Positions 10,576 to 22,400 of a stretch of 64,000 nt of DNA are shown here, piece by piece. The notes beneath the pieces were generated by a model. That model was not told the DNA's origin, ran no database searches, and saw only the letters and a program-made list of their open reading frames with translations. The stretch's first letter is position 1; each line of letters begins with the position of its first letter. A program made the translations under genes and the position numbers. The stretch is taken from positions 1 through 64,000 of the forward strand of contig JAAKBF010000185.1 in assembly GCA_012656075.1 (NCBI GenBank). The letters are read 5' to 3'. The DNA comes from Phytophthora hibernalis. Its lineage: Eukaryota; Oomycota; Peronosporomycetes; Peronosporales; Peronosporaceae.

Positions 10576-11516
10576 TGACCCTCTGTGGTCTCAAGAAGTG
10601 ATACAACATGGATCGCAGTGAGTTTTTCTCACTTGACCGACACACAGTTCGCGTCGGTCCGGAAGAGATGCCATGCAGTGCTTGGTAATGTCAACACATG
10701 CCGAGCAAGTCGAACGCGTGAGTGCGTTCGACGCCTATGAACAAGGGCTCATCGCCCATGGGCAGGGCAACCTGCAGGCCCGGCCTTCGGTGCGAAGGCC
10801 GATGCAGCTTAAGCCATTGAGGCTTCAGCCTTGAAGGTTCAGTCATATGACGGGAAGGAAGGCGAAACCTTCACTTCTGGACTCGAGAAGTCGAGCTGGC
10901 CATGGACGCAGCCCTTCTCTCGTCCGAACAACTTCGAGTCGCTTTCACGCTCTCAATCTCGATGGTCGAGTCAAGCCTTGGGCGTATACGCGCGAATCGA
11001 CAACCCCTGGATGTTTCACATCATGGGCCCAGCTGTGCGAACAGCTTCGAGCCGCATTCCTACCGTCGAACTATGAGTATCGCCAGCGCTCACGCTTCCT
11101 CGAGCTGCACGAGTACATCCAGGAGATGCGTACTCGCGGCGTCTCTGGTGGGGAACCCCTACCTGAACACATCAAGGTTACCGTGTTCATGGACGGCCTG
11201 AGAGTTGGTCCCGCACACACACAATTGTTCCGCGTGCAGGCCAACACTATGGAAGCGGCTGTTCACGTCGCTCTCCAAGAGGAGTATAGCCGCAAACACG
11301 CTCGTACTCCTGTGTCTAGTTGGCACTCTTCATCCACGTGCACTGCCGTAGGCAGTGCCGGCCTTGGAACTGGCGGAGGTCCAGTCCCAATGGACTTGGG
11401 CCTGGCCGAGCAGAACGACATCCGCTGCTTCGGATGCGGTCAGGTCGGGCACATGAAACGCGCCTGTCCTACGGCTGGACAAATGAGGCGTTTCCCCCTC
11501 TCCCTTCTGGCGTAGG
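10576..11516 (+). mobile_element. Fragment D of a different Gypsy element
   Basis: A leader plus gag piece is bounded on the left by the LTR of element A and on the right by an abrupt switch to element-B sequence at about 11517. No LTR or PBS of its own is visible. Its gag is of a different family from those of A and B. It is either an older insertion into which A landed, or the 5' part of a chimeric D-B element. Confidence 0.6.
10690..11515 (+). pseudogene. Element D gag fragment with CCHC knuckle
   Basis: An ATG at 10690 opens a short acidic N-terminus that ends in TGA near 10833. The next frames carry a Gag core: QSYDGKEGE, then the ALLSSEQLRVAF helix in another frame, then the frame 10847-11515. 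That frame includes CFTSWAQLCEQLRAAFLPSN, SRFLELHEYIQEMRTRG, and IKVTVFMDGLRVGPAHTQLF. A perfect CX2CX4HX4C zinc knuckle follows (CFGCGQVGHMKRAC, about 11433-11466). The rest of the gag and all pol are missing. At least three frame changes make it a pseudogene. The SYDGKEGE and VTVFMDGLR motifs are typical of an abundant Phytophthora-type Gypsy gag. Confidence 0.7.
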
Positions 11517-13049
11517 GGACCGCTTCGGCGTACTTCCAAAATTCGCACATCGTAACGCCTCGGTCAGCGGACCGTACGAGCGGCTGGCAAAGGGCTCCGA
11601 GGGTACGCGGACCGCTCCGACGGCGGGCCGAAGTGTAGGTCGGACGACGAACCGACGTTTCGATACGCACGATGACTCCTCGGACGACGACTCGGTCGAC
11701 GTGGAAGACCAAAAGGGTGATGTGACTGGAGAATGGGCACGCCAAATCCGTGAGCTCAGCTCGATGGGGAACGATAGTTCCAAGCCGAGGCTTGAAATCA
11801 CTACATACCTACCGTTGGGCAACATAAAACCCTACTCGGCCTCCGAGACAAGAGCGAGACGTCAATGCAATGGCTCCGAGCCTTCATCTACGAGATGAAG
11901 GGACGCACACTCCACCGAATGAATGGTGCATGGCGTTCGAGCTGAGCCTCAAGATGGCGCCCTGCATTGGTACCGGCAACTCCCGCGGAAGACGAGACGA
12001 ACGTGGAAATTGTTGAGTGATGCGTTCATCAAGTACTACTGTTCCCAATTTAATCAATCGGCGAAAGCACGGTACTACTCGGCGAGGCGTGAAGAGAAGG
12101 AGCATGTTTGCGACTATCTGAACCGGCTAAATGGCTACGCCAGGAACGCCGGGGTACAATTCGAGCACGACGGTCGTGAGGCCAATGATCATGTTGAACA
12201 CTTTCTCGATACGTGCGAAGACCGAGCCTTAGAAGAGCGTTTGTGTCACATGCGGGTCAAGAATATTCACGATCTGGAAGACATGATAAATGATATCCTC
12301 CGACGTCGCGAGCGAAAAAAGGACGCAAGTCCTCGGTGCGACGTCCAAAGGCCAAGATGATAGTCGTCGCCGTGACGATGGACGCTCCGAGGATTCGCGG
12401 AACCCCTACCGGCGTGACCGAGATGATGGCCGTCGTCGAGAAGATCGGTATCGTGATGACAGCCGACGTCGAGACGATCCCCAATACCAACCGAGGGTTA
12501 CTCTAGCTGAAGCACTGACAGACATGGTCGCTGCGTTGAAAGTGGACGGCTCGGTCGACCCGCGAGGAGAACCGGCCGAGGCATCGAGCGGGGGTTATGA
12601 TTATACCGAGGGATATGACCCGGAGTACTACCCCAGCAGGGGTGACCGAGGCTCGGACAAGTATTTGGACGACGAATATGCGTCGGATGAAGACCACGGT
12701 CATGTGGCTGCTGCGAACGATTCGGAGCGTCGTCACACCGCCGAGGAACGTTCGCTCGGGCTGACAATCGCCGGCCGAGGGAAGGGAATAACCAATACCC
12801 GCACGACCGAGACAACCGAGGTCTAGGCGGACGCGATGGTCGCCGACAATATGGCCCGTGTGTTGCCTGTGGGGACTCACGCACTCTGTACACTATTGCT
12901 TCAAGAGGTGCAAGATGTGCAAGTAAGTCCACGACGCGGGAAAGTGCGAAGCATTCAACGAACTTGCGTCTCTTCTGAAGGCGAAGGTGGAGAAGAAAGA
13001 CCTCTCGCCAGAACTGCAAGAATTGGTCTATGGGAGTCATTTAAACTAG
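11517..13049 (+). pseudogene. Element B gag, 5' truncated and frameshifted
   Basis: The gag starts mid-protein at the D/B junction. The Gag core follows at about 11923-12360 in one frame (GALHWYRQLPRKTRRTWKLL, NRLNGYARNAGVQFEHDG), then an Arg/Asp-rich region in the next frame. The Cys knuckle at about 12858-12935 has the same one-base loss and the same TAA (in TGCAAGTAAGTCC) as element A. Gag ends at HLN-TAG (13047-13049). The shared lesions show that A and B descend from one already damaged copy or were mobilised in trans. Confidence 0.7.
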
Positions 13050-14440
13050 GCAGCCCTCCGACTGAAATTGGGTTGGTCCCAATCAGGCTGCCACAGTTAG
13101 CCGAGCCTGCACTGGACGCCGACTATTTGTTTGCGTTCACGGGTTCGTGCAAACGGCCTGATGACTTGAATATGGATTATGTGAAATCGACGGAAAATGG
13201 AGAAGAGAGAGCGCAAGCCTCGGTGAGAGTGAAGTGAATGTGAAATGTGAAGAGGAAGCTACTGGTACGGTTACCGAGGATTCAATCGCGAGTATGACTG
13301 TGACTGAGCACGAGCCTCGAAGTCTCGGCCAGACAATCAAGTTGTTGACTGGCGAGAGGATGGGGTGGTGGTCGGCCCAACGCTACGATAAGAGGAAGCG
13401 ATTGCGTGCCATGGTAAACGGGGCAGTGGATGACGCGCGAACGAGGATTCTGCTCGACACTGGAGCGAATGTGAGCGTGATCTCGGCTTCCTATGCAAAG
13501 AAACTACGCGTGTGGGAGGTTTCAGACGACGGTCGTAGTCTGGAGGTGAGAGGAATCAACCCAGGAGTGATGGAGACGCGCCGCCGAGCACTCGTTAAGA
13601 TCACCCTCGGGTGGGAGCGAGTGTATGAATTCGAGTTGTGGATTATGGATCATAGCGCCGGAGTCAATGTAGTCCTCGGCACGGACTTCATGATCCCAGC
13701 TGGAGTGCGGTTAGATTTGTTTCGTGGTACGGCCCGGTTACCGGATGAAGTTATGGTTCCCCTGGTGACGTCCCAGAAGGCGGAGGACGCTCCCGTATAC
13801 GGTCTACAAGTGGTCGGTTGCCCGACCGAGGATCTGTCAGTCGCCGGACGGGAGTGGGACGAGTTCAAACTACCTCGACGACGTCCATCTCTGAACACCG
13901 ACGAGGTGTGATTGGGAATCTCGTGCCGACAGTGACGAGGTTTCAGCGAGGACAACCAGCGATTATCCGGCTGACTAATGTGTCACCGAGAGTTGCTCAC
14001 TGTTCAAACCACGAATCGGTGGTGTTATGGGTACCACGTGGCGATCTCCCGCAAGGGCGTGGCTATACCCGGCTACAATCGGCGAAGTACGACGAATGGC
14101 AAGTTCTGGCGTACGCTGAGTGTCGGGGTGACACGTTGCTGAAGCGTGAAAGCAAGCTGTACGAGCGGTGGTTAGCCAGTCAACCACCGGCAGTCGAGCG
14201 GCGGGAATATCCGGCACCTCGGAAGATTCTTTCCCGACCGGCGACACACCAAGATGGGCGTCGGATGGCCCGTCCACCGAGTGTTGATGAGTGCCACGCT
14301 CAACTGAACGAGTGCGACCAACCGACAGTAGCCGTTACTTTGGCAACCTCGGACATAGTGGCTATGGACATGGAAGCCGAGAATGTGAGGGTTCAACCAT
14401 GTCCGAATCCTCGGACAGGGGTGACGGCGATGTAATTACC
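13050..14440 (+). pseudogene. Element B aspartic protease and connector
   Basis: The frame 13234-13911 is intact through the protease. LLDTGANVSVIS (about 13450-13486) holds the catalytic Asp, and VVLGTDFMIPAGVRLD lies downstream. An acidic pol N-terminus precedes it. The connector continues in the frame 13818-14435 (RFQRGQPAIIRLTNVS). The protease is less damaged than that of element A, which has lost two bases near the equivalent position. Frame changes near 13230 and 13915 keep pol from being one open frame. Confidence 0.75.
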
Positions 14441-15580
14441 GGCGAGGCACCGGAAACCGAGGTCACTGAAGACTCGGAGGCACGTCTGGAGTCGGTGTTT
14501 GCAGCGCTTATGGCGGGTGTTTGCGCTAACACCGCTGTCGACATTGACGACGACCCCGGTGGTGCGGCCGAGCATGTGGCAAATGAAATGGAGTTGACCG
14601 ACTACGCCTATGAGTTGGCATTCCTGCCTGACCTGACCGAAGCTTCGGAGACGGTTTTGGATTATACAGGACCCAACGTGGCGAACCCGAAAGCCACGTC
14701 CGAGCAACAACGAGCGTTGGTCAGCGTGTTAAAGCAGCATGAACAGATCATGATTTCGAGCGGGAATGCTCTGCCACCGCCAGCCTACGGTGTGGTATGC
14801 GACATCGACGCACAGGGGAATCTTCAATTTAACAGAGGGCTCGGTGTACTCCACTGAAGCACCTGAAGAAGCTATACGAGTTACTGAAAGGCTTGCTGAA
14901 AGCTCGGTTGGTAGCGTTCTCGGACAGCTCTTGGGCATCCCCGATTGTGATCGTGTTGAAGAAGAACGGCGTTGATATTCGCCTGTGCATCGATTACAAG
15001 ATGGTGAATGCGACCACCGCGGTCATGGAGTATGCCATGCCGCTGGTCGACGATTTGTTAACGGACCTAGAAGCCTTCCTGTGGTTCTGCTCTAGACGCA
15101 GCTAGCGGATTTAGGGCAATAATGATGACGATGAGAGCTCGGAAAATCTCGGCCTTCGTTTGTGCACTCGGCCACTTTGAGTGGCTGCGTATGCCGTTTG
15201 GTCTGAAAACGCACCGATGATTTACCAAAGAATGATTGATAATGCTCTATGGGGTTCGTTCAGCTCAACGGTGGTTGGAACCAGTCCTCTGAGTTGATGC
15301 GGTCGGCTGAAGCGGCCGCTGAAGCCGCAAGAACAGGGGTGACCGATGGTTCTGCACGACTGTCCGAGGTTTCGACAGCTTTTCCGACCAAGTTGGAGGC
15401 CGACCGCAAGTCCTCGGTGACGCTCGACGCTGTGACCCAATTGGTGAACAGGCCTGTCGCGGATATGTTCTCCACGGGGAAGCAGATGAATCCTCGTTGG
15501 TGCCAGTGTTCGATCGGCGGTCGTTCGTTGACGATATTTGTTTCGGCTCCGAGACTTTTGACTCTTGTCTAGCCACCCTG
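14400..15580 (+). pseudogene. Element B reverse transcriptase fingers and palm (frameshifted)
   Basis: Frames at 14400-14857, 14893-15105 and 15249-15572 carry the RT N-terminus, SSWASPIVIVLKKNG and RLCIDYKMVNA, and then the inserted Ala/Glu/Ser-rich segment before the active site. The catalytic FVDD lies at about 15527-15540 in the following frame. B has lost two bases in the SLDAAS region (near 15092) and one base in FGLKNAP (near 15209), different from the lesions of A. The insert between the LRMPFGLK and FVDD motifs matches that of A. Confidence 0.75.
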
Positions 15581-16768
15581 GACCGCCTGCTTCAACGGTT
15601 TGGTGAGTGTCGAATAAGTGTGAGTTTCACGAAGAGCATTTTGTACAAGGCCGAGTGGATTTTTCTGTCGCATGAAGTGTCGGCCGACGGGATTCGAGCC
15701 GATCCGAAGAAGTTGAAAATAGTGACGGAGCTGCCGTTCCCGTCATCGAAGAAAGGCATGCAGTCGTTCCTCGGTGCGATGAACTATTGCAGCAGATTCA
15801 TCCAGGATTTTGCAGTCTACGGAGCTGTCCTGTACCAACTCAAGGATGAGGACTTTACGCCGGCAGGGAACCCATCCGCGTCCCACCGAAGTTTCGCGGT
15901 ACTACAACAGAAGGTGACAGACGCACCGATACTACGGCATTTCGACCGAGCCAAAGAGGTGCACGTGACGTTATTTGCTAACGAGTGGGCTCTGAGATCC
16001 ACTCTGATGCAGTATCACGACGACAAGTTGCACCCCGTGCGGTTCTGCGGCCGCGTACTGAAAGACGCCGAGATGAATTACCACCCGGCCGAGAAGGAGG
16101 TGTTAGCTTTGCTGTTACTGTTGAAAGTGTGTTCCACCCAGCTGATCGGACGGACTATCCACGTCTACACTCGGTTCTCGACACTGGAGTGGGTACATAA
16201 GTCGAAGACATTGTTCGGTCGTACGACCCACTTCGCAGTCATGTTGTCCCCGTGGCACCTGATGGTCTACCGAGTCAAGAAACGCGATTGTGCTTTTGCT
16301 CAACTACTACAAGCTGGGCTTACCAGCTTTGTTGAACTCGAAGACTCGTTAGCCACGGTGATACCACCTTCACGGGGATCACCGACTGCTCGAATGGACC
16401 CACATTTGCTTTACTCATGCCTACCGAGGAATTACAATGGGGTGGTGATGTCTTTTGATGGCTCAGCCAAGACGGAGGAGAATGGCGGGTATGGTAGTTG
16501 CTCCTGGATATTATGGAAATTACCAGAATGGACGGTAGTGACGGCTGCGAGTGCTTATCTCGAGACCACCACCGTAAACCTCGCTGAGTACGCAGGTATG
16601 AACAACGGTGTCTTGACCGCACTGGAGCGCGGCACCGAGGCTTTAATTGTGGTGGGAGACTCGAGACTCGCAATCCAGCAGTCCCTAAGGGTGATGGCCT
16701 GTAGGAAGGAAACTCTGATGGCCAACTCAACCACCACCGAGAACTCACAGCCAAGCTTCGGTCGGTGA
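15497..16768 (+). pseudogene. Element B RT C-terminus, first RNase H and start of second RNase H
   Basis: A 423-residue open frame starts at the RT active site (RRSFVDDICFGSETFDSCL). It continues through thumb (ELPFPSSKKGMQSFLGAMNY), connection, and Gypsy RNase H (VRFCGRVLKDAEMNYHPAEK, then RTIHVYTRFSTLEWV). It then enters the second RNase H (SFDGSAKTEENGGYG, NLAEYAGMNNGVLTAL, VVGDSRLAIQQSL). The frame is lost near 16725 where two bases differ from A (TGGCCAACTCAACC against TGGCCCAACTCAACC). This is the best-preserved part of pol in either copy and shows that the two RNase H domains are one polypeptide. Confidence 0.75.
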
Positions 16769-17398
16769 AATATCTCGACGTGATCCGAGAGTTCAATGCA
16801 GCTGCAGACTCGTTAGCTACAGAAGCTCTCAACATCAAGCTGTCAAGCGAGGTTTCGACCGAAACCAGGAAAACAGAGCTAATCGAGCTCAACCGAATCG
16901 ACGAAGTCATCTACGATCCTTCACCGGAGGTCGCCACGCCAACACTCGGCGAAGCAGCCACCGACGAGAGAGCGTCGGTCAACCTAGCCCGGACTCGTGT
17001 GGCCCGCCAAATACCCTGTAACAAATCTTTTCGATTTTGTGAGGGATGTGCCGGATTACATAACCGTCACGACCCGTCGACAAGCGAGAGCGCAGAAGAA
17101 GCGTGTCCGGGTTGCGAGCGAGCCCTCGGTGATGGGCCAGGATGACGTAACACGATGAGACGAAGCAGATGAGGTAGCCTCAGAGACTCAGAACGAAGCG
17201 GAAAGCGAGCTACCAACGACCGAGGCAAGCGTCAGAGCACCAAATGCAAACGATGTCGACCCGGTAACCAGTCAGGAAGAGCGAAGCCGAAGGATCTCCG
17301 CTGCCCAGTACGAGGAGCTGAGGTGGGTAAACCTCAAAGCCGTTCTCCGAGGCGAGGAAGCTAGCCTGAGTTACAGTGCGGCGAGAGATGCATGGAAA
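16725..17398 (+). pseudogene. Element B end of second RNase H and linker
   Basis: The frame 16765-17145 carries the last catalytic Asp of the second RNase H (EFNAAADSLATEALN). It then runs into a Thr/Glu-rich linker where frames break repeatedly up to the integrase start at about 17399. The linker has no recognised domain and matches the A linker at 3215-2860. Confidence 0.65.
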
Positions 17399-19134
17399 AT
17401 GGCCGACAAGTTCGCGCTAAGCGAGGACGGCGTGCTGTATATTATCGGGGCGAACCGTCAGTGGAGTAATGAAAATCAAGAGGCGACCAAGATGCGACTG
17501 GTGGTACCCACAACGATGATTCAGGAAGTATTCCAGAGCTGTCATGACTCGTTAGAAGGTGGCCACCAAGACATCGATCGAACATACCACCGAGCGAAAA
17601 TGGATTATTATTGGATCGGACTGTACGCTGATGTTGAGCGGCATGTGCGATCCTGCCCAGACTGCAGCTCAAGCAAAAGTCGACCACAGCTCAGAGAGTA
17701 CTCTCCAGGGAATGTACTAGCCGAGAGACCATTCCAGTTGGTGTCGATGGACTTTGTCATACCATTGCCGAAGTCTCGGCGAGGGAATACCGCGTTGCTA
17801 CTGTTCCAATGCTCGTTCACGGGATTCGTTATGGGGAAAGCCATGTCAGATACTACCGCATTAAAAGTTGCCCAGGCTTCGAAGAATGCGTCTACCGAAG
17901 GTTCGGGCGCCAATGATGATCCGTCATGACCGAGATCCTCGGTTCATGAGCGAGGTTTTTCAAGCATTTGCTGAGATGATGCAGTCTCGGTCAAGGGCCA
18001 CGTTGAGTTATCGCCCGCAAGCAAACGGGCAGCAAGAACGATCAGTCAAGACCGTCATGCAGTCAGTGCAAGTGTATGCGGAAGACCGTCATGCAGTCAG
18101 TGCAAGTGTATGCGGAAGACCCGCTGCAACAAGACTGGGACGAGATCGCCGAACGACGTGTCTTCGCTATCAACAACTCTCAAGACAGCACTCGGATGAT
18201 ACTCCGTTCTACCTCGTTCATGGGTGGGATGATCGGTCCACGCTGCGGGCAATGTCGTCGTCGCTAAAACGAGGATCTCGAGGTCAAACCGATGCGCTAG
18301 CATGGCGCCGAGAAGTGAACCGACAACAAGAAATTGCATGGAAAATGGCGATGGAGTACCAGAAGGTCGAGAAGGCTCGGAGAGCCCGCGAGCACAACGA
18401 GTCGCTTAACCGACGTGAAACAGCAGCCGTACCGAGGATTCCAGCGAATGACAGCGAGACCAACGTAGCACCGAATCGCGACGGGTATGAGGTCCCATTG
18501 GACGCCGAACGGCAGGGAGCAACGACGGAAACCGACGGCAACGAAACCTCGGACACCGGGCAGGAAGCGACTGGGGCATCTCCCGAAACTACCGAAGAAG
18601 CACCGAGGTCTCTATTCAAGGCTGGGAACAGAGTGTGGCTCTACATGTCTACATGGAACGCGTGAAACCAGGATTGACCAAGAAGCTAGCACACCGATGG
18701 CACGGGCCATTCCGGATCAAGAAGAAGGTCGAAGAGTTCGCGTATGAGCTAGAGCTGCCGAATCGAAGTGGTTATCGGTTCTACCCAGTGTTTCATGTCT
18801 CACGGATCAAGGCGGTGAACGAATATGGCGACCGACCGAGGAGTCGGCTGACAGCTGAGGTGACCAAGGATACGAGGATTGATTTTGACGAGGAGCTGTT
18901 GCCAGAAGATAGCTGGGAGCCTGACAGAGTGGCAGGCGAATATGAAGTAGAGACTATTCTGGACGATCAATCACCGCTAACGACGAGCACTAATCGCGCT
19001 GTCAGAGAATTCAAGTGAAGTGGGTCGGCCATGACGAGCCTACCTGGGAACCAGCATCGAATTTGTCGTGCGGCGGTTTGCTTTACGACTATCTGCGGAC
19101 CCGACGCAGCGAACGACGACTCCAGATGGTTTAG
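17399..19134 (+). pseudogene. Element B integrase and chromodomain (frameshifted, with 35-bp tandem duplication)
   Basis: The frame 17399-17929 holds the HHCC finger and the first catalytic Asp (VSMDFVIPL). The next frame holds MIRHDRDPRFMSEVF (second Asp) and QANGQQERSVKTVMQ (Glu). Just after the Glu, a segment ACCGTCATGCAGTCAGTGCA...GCGGAAG is duplicated in tandem (18050-18118), which shifts the frame. The tail carries RVKPGLTKKLAHRWHGPFRI and a chromodomain (YEVETILDDQSPL). One G lost after EFK gives a stop at 19016, and the chromodomain continues in the next frame (GHDEPTWEPASNL) to TAG near 19134. A keeps the unshifted EFKVKW. Confidence 0.75.
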
Positions 19135-19411
19135 GTCGCTGACGAGGACTAGCTCGAACCGCTACCGAGGATTGAACTGCCTACGGGGTTGGTACAGCCC
19201 GTAGAAGCAGACGAAAAATGATACTGTACCAAAATGGAAGTCACCGATCACTGAACGACCAAGTCTCCTGGGAGGATCGGTTTGTGACGGCGAAGTGACG
19301 AGATGAACTGCCTACGGGGATTATGCAGCCCGTAGCGTCAGACGAAGATGACTACTGCATTATAGTTTGTATATATGTATATGATGTGAACGAACTCGAA
19401 GTGGATTTGGA
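19135..19411 (+). repeat. Pair of hairpin-bearing direct repeats downstream of B pol
   Basis: Two imperfect direct copies, from about 19174 and 19307, each begin GAACTGCCTACGGGG and contain a perfect 7-bp stem CTACGGG...CCCGTAG (19181-19204 and 19312-19335). Each is followed by GCAGACGAA or GTCAGACGAAGATGA. The loop sequences differ while the stem is kept, as expected of a structured RNA. They lie between the pol stop and the 3' end of the antisense gene. Function is unknown; an RNA 3'-end or packaging signal is possible. Confidence 0.6.
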
Positions 19412-22400
19412 TTAAGTGCAATTACTGGAGCCTGAACTACACCCGTAATGAGCTACGGAGCTCGGACCGAACGAGATTAGCAAGAGGAATGAATGACAAA
19501 GCACGGAAGCACACGACCGAGACCTAGATGTCAACAGAGAAGCAAGGTCAGCCAACACATCCAAATTCGAGGTCTGGTCAGACGTGGAACTGTCGGTTGG
19601 CGTTGGAGTAGCAGCGGGAGCGGCTGAGTCCTCGGCTTGACTTTCACCCTTTTCTTCATCGTCAGTAGGTCCTGGAGGAGCAGTCACCGAAGATTGAGCT
19701 ACCCAGTTGGACACGACCGAGGCTTGTGGTAACGACGGATCCACCATGATTCCGGAAATTACCTCCGCCTCGATCATACCACGGGGCACGAACAAAGGCA
19801 CCAGAGGGTTACACGGCGCGAACGCCGTGTTGAACGGATGGCTGGAAGGTGCGTCCACCCAACAGTTCCGCCAGAGCTGGTGCGAATCCAGAATGGAGAG
19901 CTCACCAACCCATTCTCGGACGTCGGAGTCCACTCGATCACCTCGAACGAGTATTGGAGGTAGCTGGGCTCCAACAAAAGCTCGGTCTGTGCTTCACGAG
20001 GCTTGCCGGGGCGTTCGACACACCACTCCCAACACCGATACACCATTTGCTGGCGTAGCCGGTCTGCCCGGAGATTCCGAGCTTTGTTGTACTCAGTCCA
20101 GGCGGCACGAAGCACGCCGACCGAGGGATCACCAGCACCAAGTCTCTGAGCCATACTCCGAAGGTGTGTTTCGACCGCAGCAACTTGAACCCAGTGGCGG
20201 CGCTCCCACAGTGCTAGGTCCAGGTCTGCCTTCTCAGTCTGGTCCGTGGAAATACCCTGAAATTGGCGCCACAGCTTGACGGACTGAGCCAGGCCGGTGG
20301 CACGAGTCGAAATCTTGGTGCCAAGCGGGTGTTGGTCAATGGCGGAACAACATGGTCGCTCCGGCATCTTCAACCGCATTTGCTGCCAGGGATGGGCTGG
20401 ATTGGTCCAATCCGCAATAGCTTGGATGCCGGCCACCGAGCACGGGGATTCGACATAGGTGGAGTCAGGCTACTATTGTGAATTTGGCACCAGGACGCCT
20501 GGGCGCCCGGAGCAACGAACCCAGGCGTCAAATACAGCCCGGCCATCAGAGAAAGGCGATGTGACGGTGTCCCTGGCGCAGTAGGCACAGCCGGCGCGAA
20601 AGTACTTGGGTCGGTGCCAGGAACCGTGGAAAGCGTAGACGTCACTTGGGTGTGTGACCGCCTGAGACCCGACCGAGACCTCGGTGTATGCCCTTGAGCG
20701 GCAGCAGCAGGAGGCGTCGAATCATCGGTGGGCCCCACAATCGACCCAGCAGTGGCCGATGATACCTCAATCGCAGGGACCGGAGTAGACACCGCCACCG
20801 AGGTCACAGGCGTCGTGACCGAAGAGGTGATCGGTACCCCACCCGACGATGGCGATGACGCGGAGACCGGCTGCGATACAGGAACAGCCGGTACGCTCGG
20901 TGGAGTCGGGGTAGGCTGAGTCGAGACCGACGAAATCGATGGAGTCACGACCGAGACCGTCTGCGACGATACTGGTGGCGTCGGAGTCACAGAGCTTTGG
21001 GGTGAGGTCGGAATAATTGGCAACCCTGAAGTCTGAGAAGACTCGGACGATGACGGGGAGCCAATGATGAAGTCATCGGACGCCTCCAGAGTATCTAGTT
21101 CCCGCTGAGACCGCAAAGTGGCCAATACCGACGCACTGCGGGTGGGCCGACCATCACGACGAGACGGCGAAACCACCGCTGAGGAAAATGACCCATATGC
21201 GAGGATCGCAGCCGTCCGAGCATCGGTATCGACCTCATCACCCGACAAGTCAATGACTTCGGTCGGGGTCGGAAGCACCGAGGATCCAGAGGCCGGTGGA
21301 GACCCAGGAGGAGGGCTTGGCGGTGATCCACTGGCGGTGAACCACTCGGCGGTGATACAGGCGGCGGCACAGGTGGATATCCAGGCGGAGAACTCGGTGG
21401 CGACCCAGCATGAAGTCCAGACGCCTGGAGAGGTGGTGGCAAACTGACCGAAGGTTCGGGCGTGAGCCTTTCAGCTGGGGCACCCAAACTCTTAGAAGGA
21501 TGACCCAACCGTTTGCTAGCAGGAAGAGTCGAGTTCGGCAGCCCCGACGGAACGTGCGGAGGATGCGTCGGCGTCGCCTGCTGTGGCGGAGCTGGAGATT
21601 CTTGCTGCTAGAGACGCTTGCGCCGATTCCTTCGACGTTGGGACACCGACGGAATGAGCGGCAGGTCGTCCGAATCCTCGGAGGCATCACCAGCAGCCGA
21701 CGCTGCCTGCGCTGGAGGTTTTCCGAGGCCTTAGGCTCTTGATCGCTGTCTTCCAAACTCTCCGAAGACGCACTTCAACTGCGCTTCGAAGTGATGCTAA
21801 GCCGAGCAACTCCCACTCGATGTTGTCCGCAGTAATACCTGAACGAGGGACAGAAGAGCTTAGGAAGACCGATGGGGCAAGGAGAGAAGAGCAAAACGTA
21901 CCAGCAGAAGCAAACACCAATGTGTCAAAATCGAGCTCGTGGAGAGCAGCGTGGCGACGCAGAATGGAATTCGCCCGCTTCAAGCTCGCGATCTTAGCTT
22001 CGAGGGTTTGAACCTGAGGAGAAACTGCACCAACCGAGGCTTGTTCAGAAGCCTTGAGAGCAGCCTGATGCTTGGCCACCTGCTCTGTATATGCCATCAG
22101 GCCTGCCTTGAAACGCTCACGCTCCTGGTGAGAGGTGCGCTGCGTCGACGTCGCCGATGCCTCGGTCGTGGTCACGCGAGCAGCCCACAGCCCCACGATG
22201 CGGTCGTGGTCGGCGATGGCAGTGTTGGTCTGGCACAGGTGCGCGGCAGCATGGTCGTGCTCGTCCTTGAGAGCGAATTATGACTGGCGGAGGTCATCAA
22301 GAGATTCACGAGTACGGCTCTCATCGCTCGAGGCTTGGGTGCAGTAACGCTCGAGCTTCTCGCGTTCTAGCGTTTCTGCTTCGATCCTGTCCTCGGTGTC

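Noticed and set aside
12915..12935. GTAAGT after CAA in the gag knuckle as a 5' splice site
   Set aside because: The coding sequence resumes directly after the TAA with the expected residues (VHDAGKCEAF), so a Gln-to-stop change explains it without an intron.
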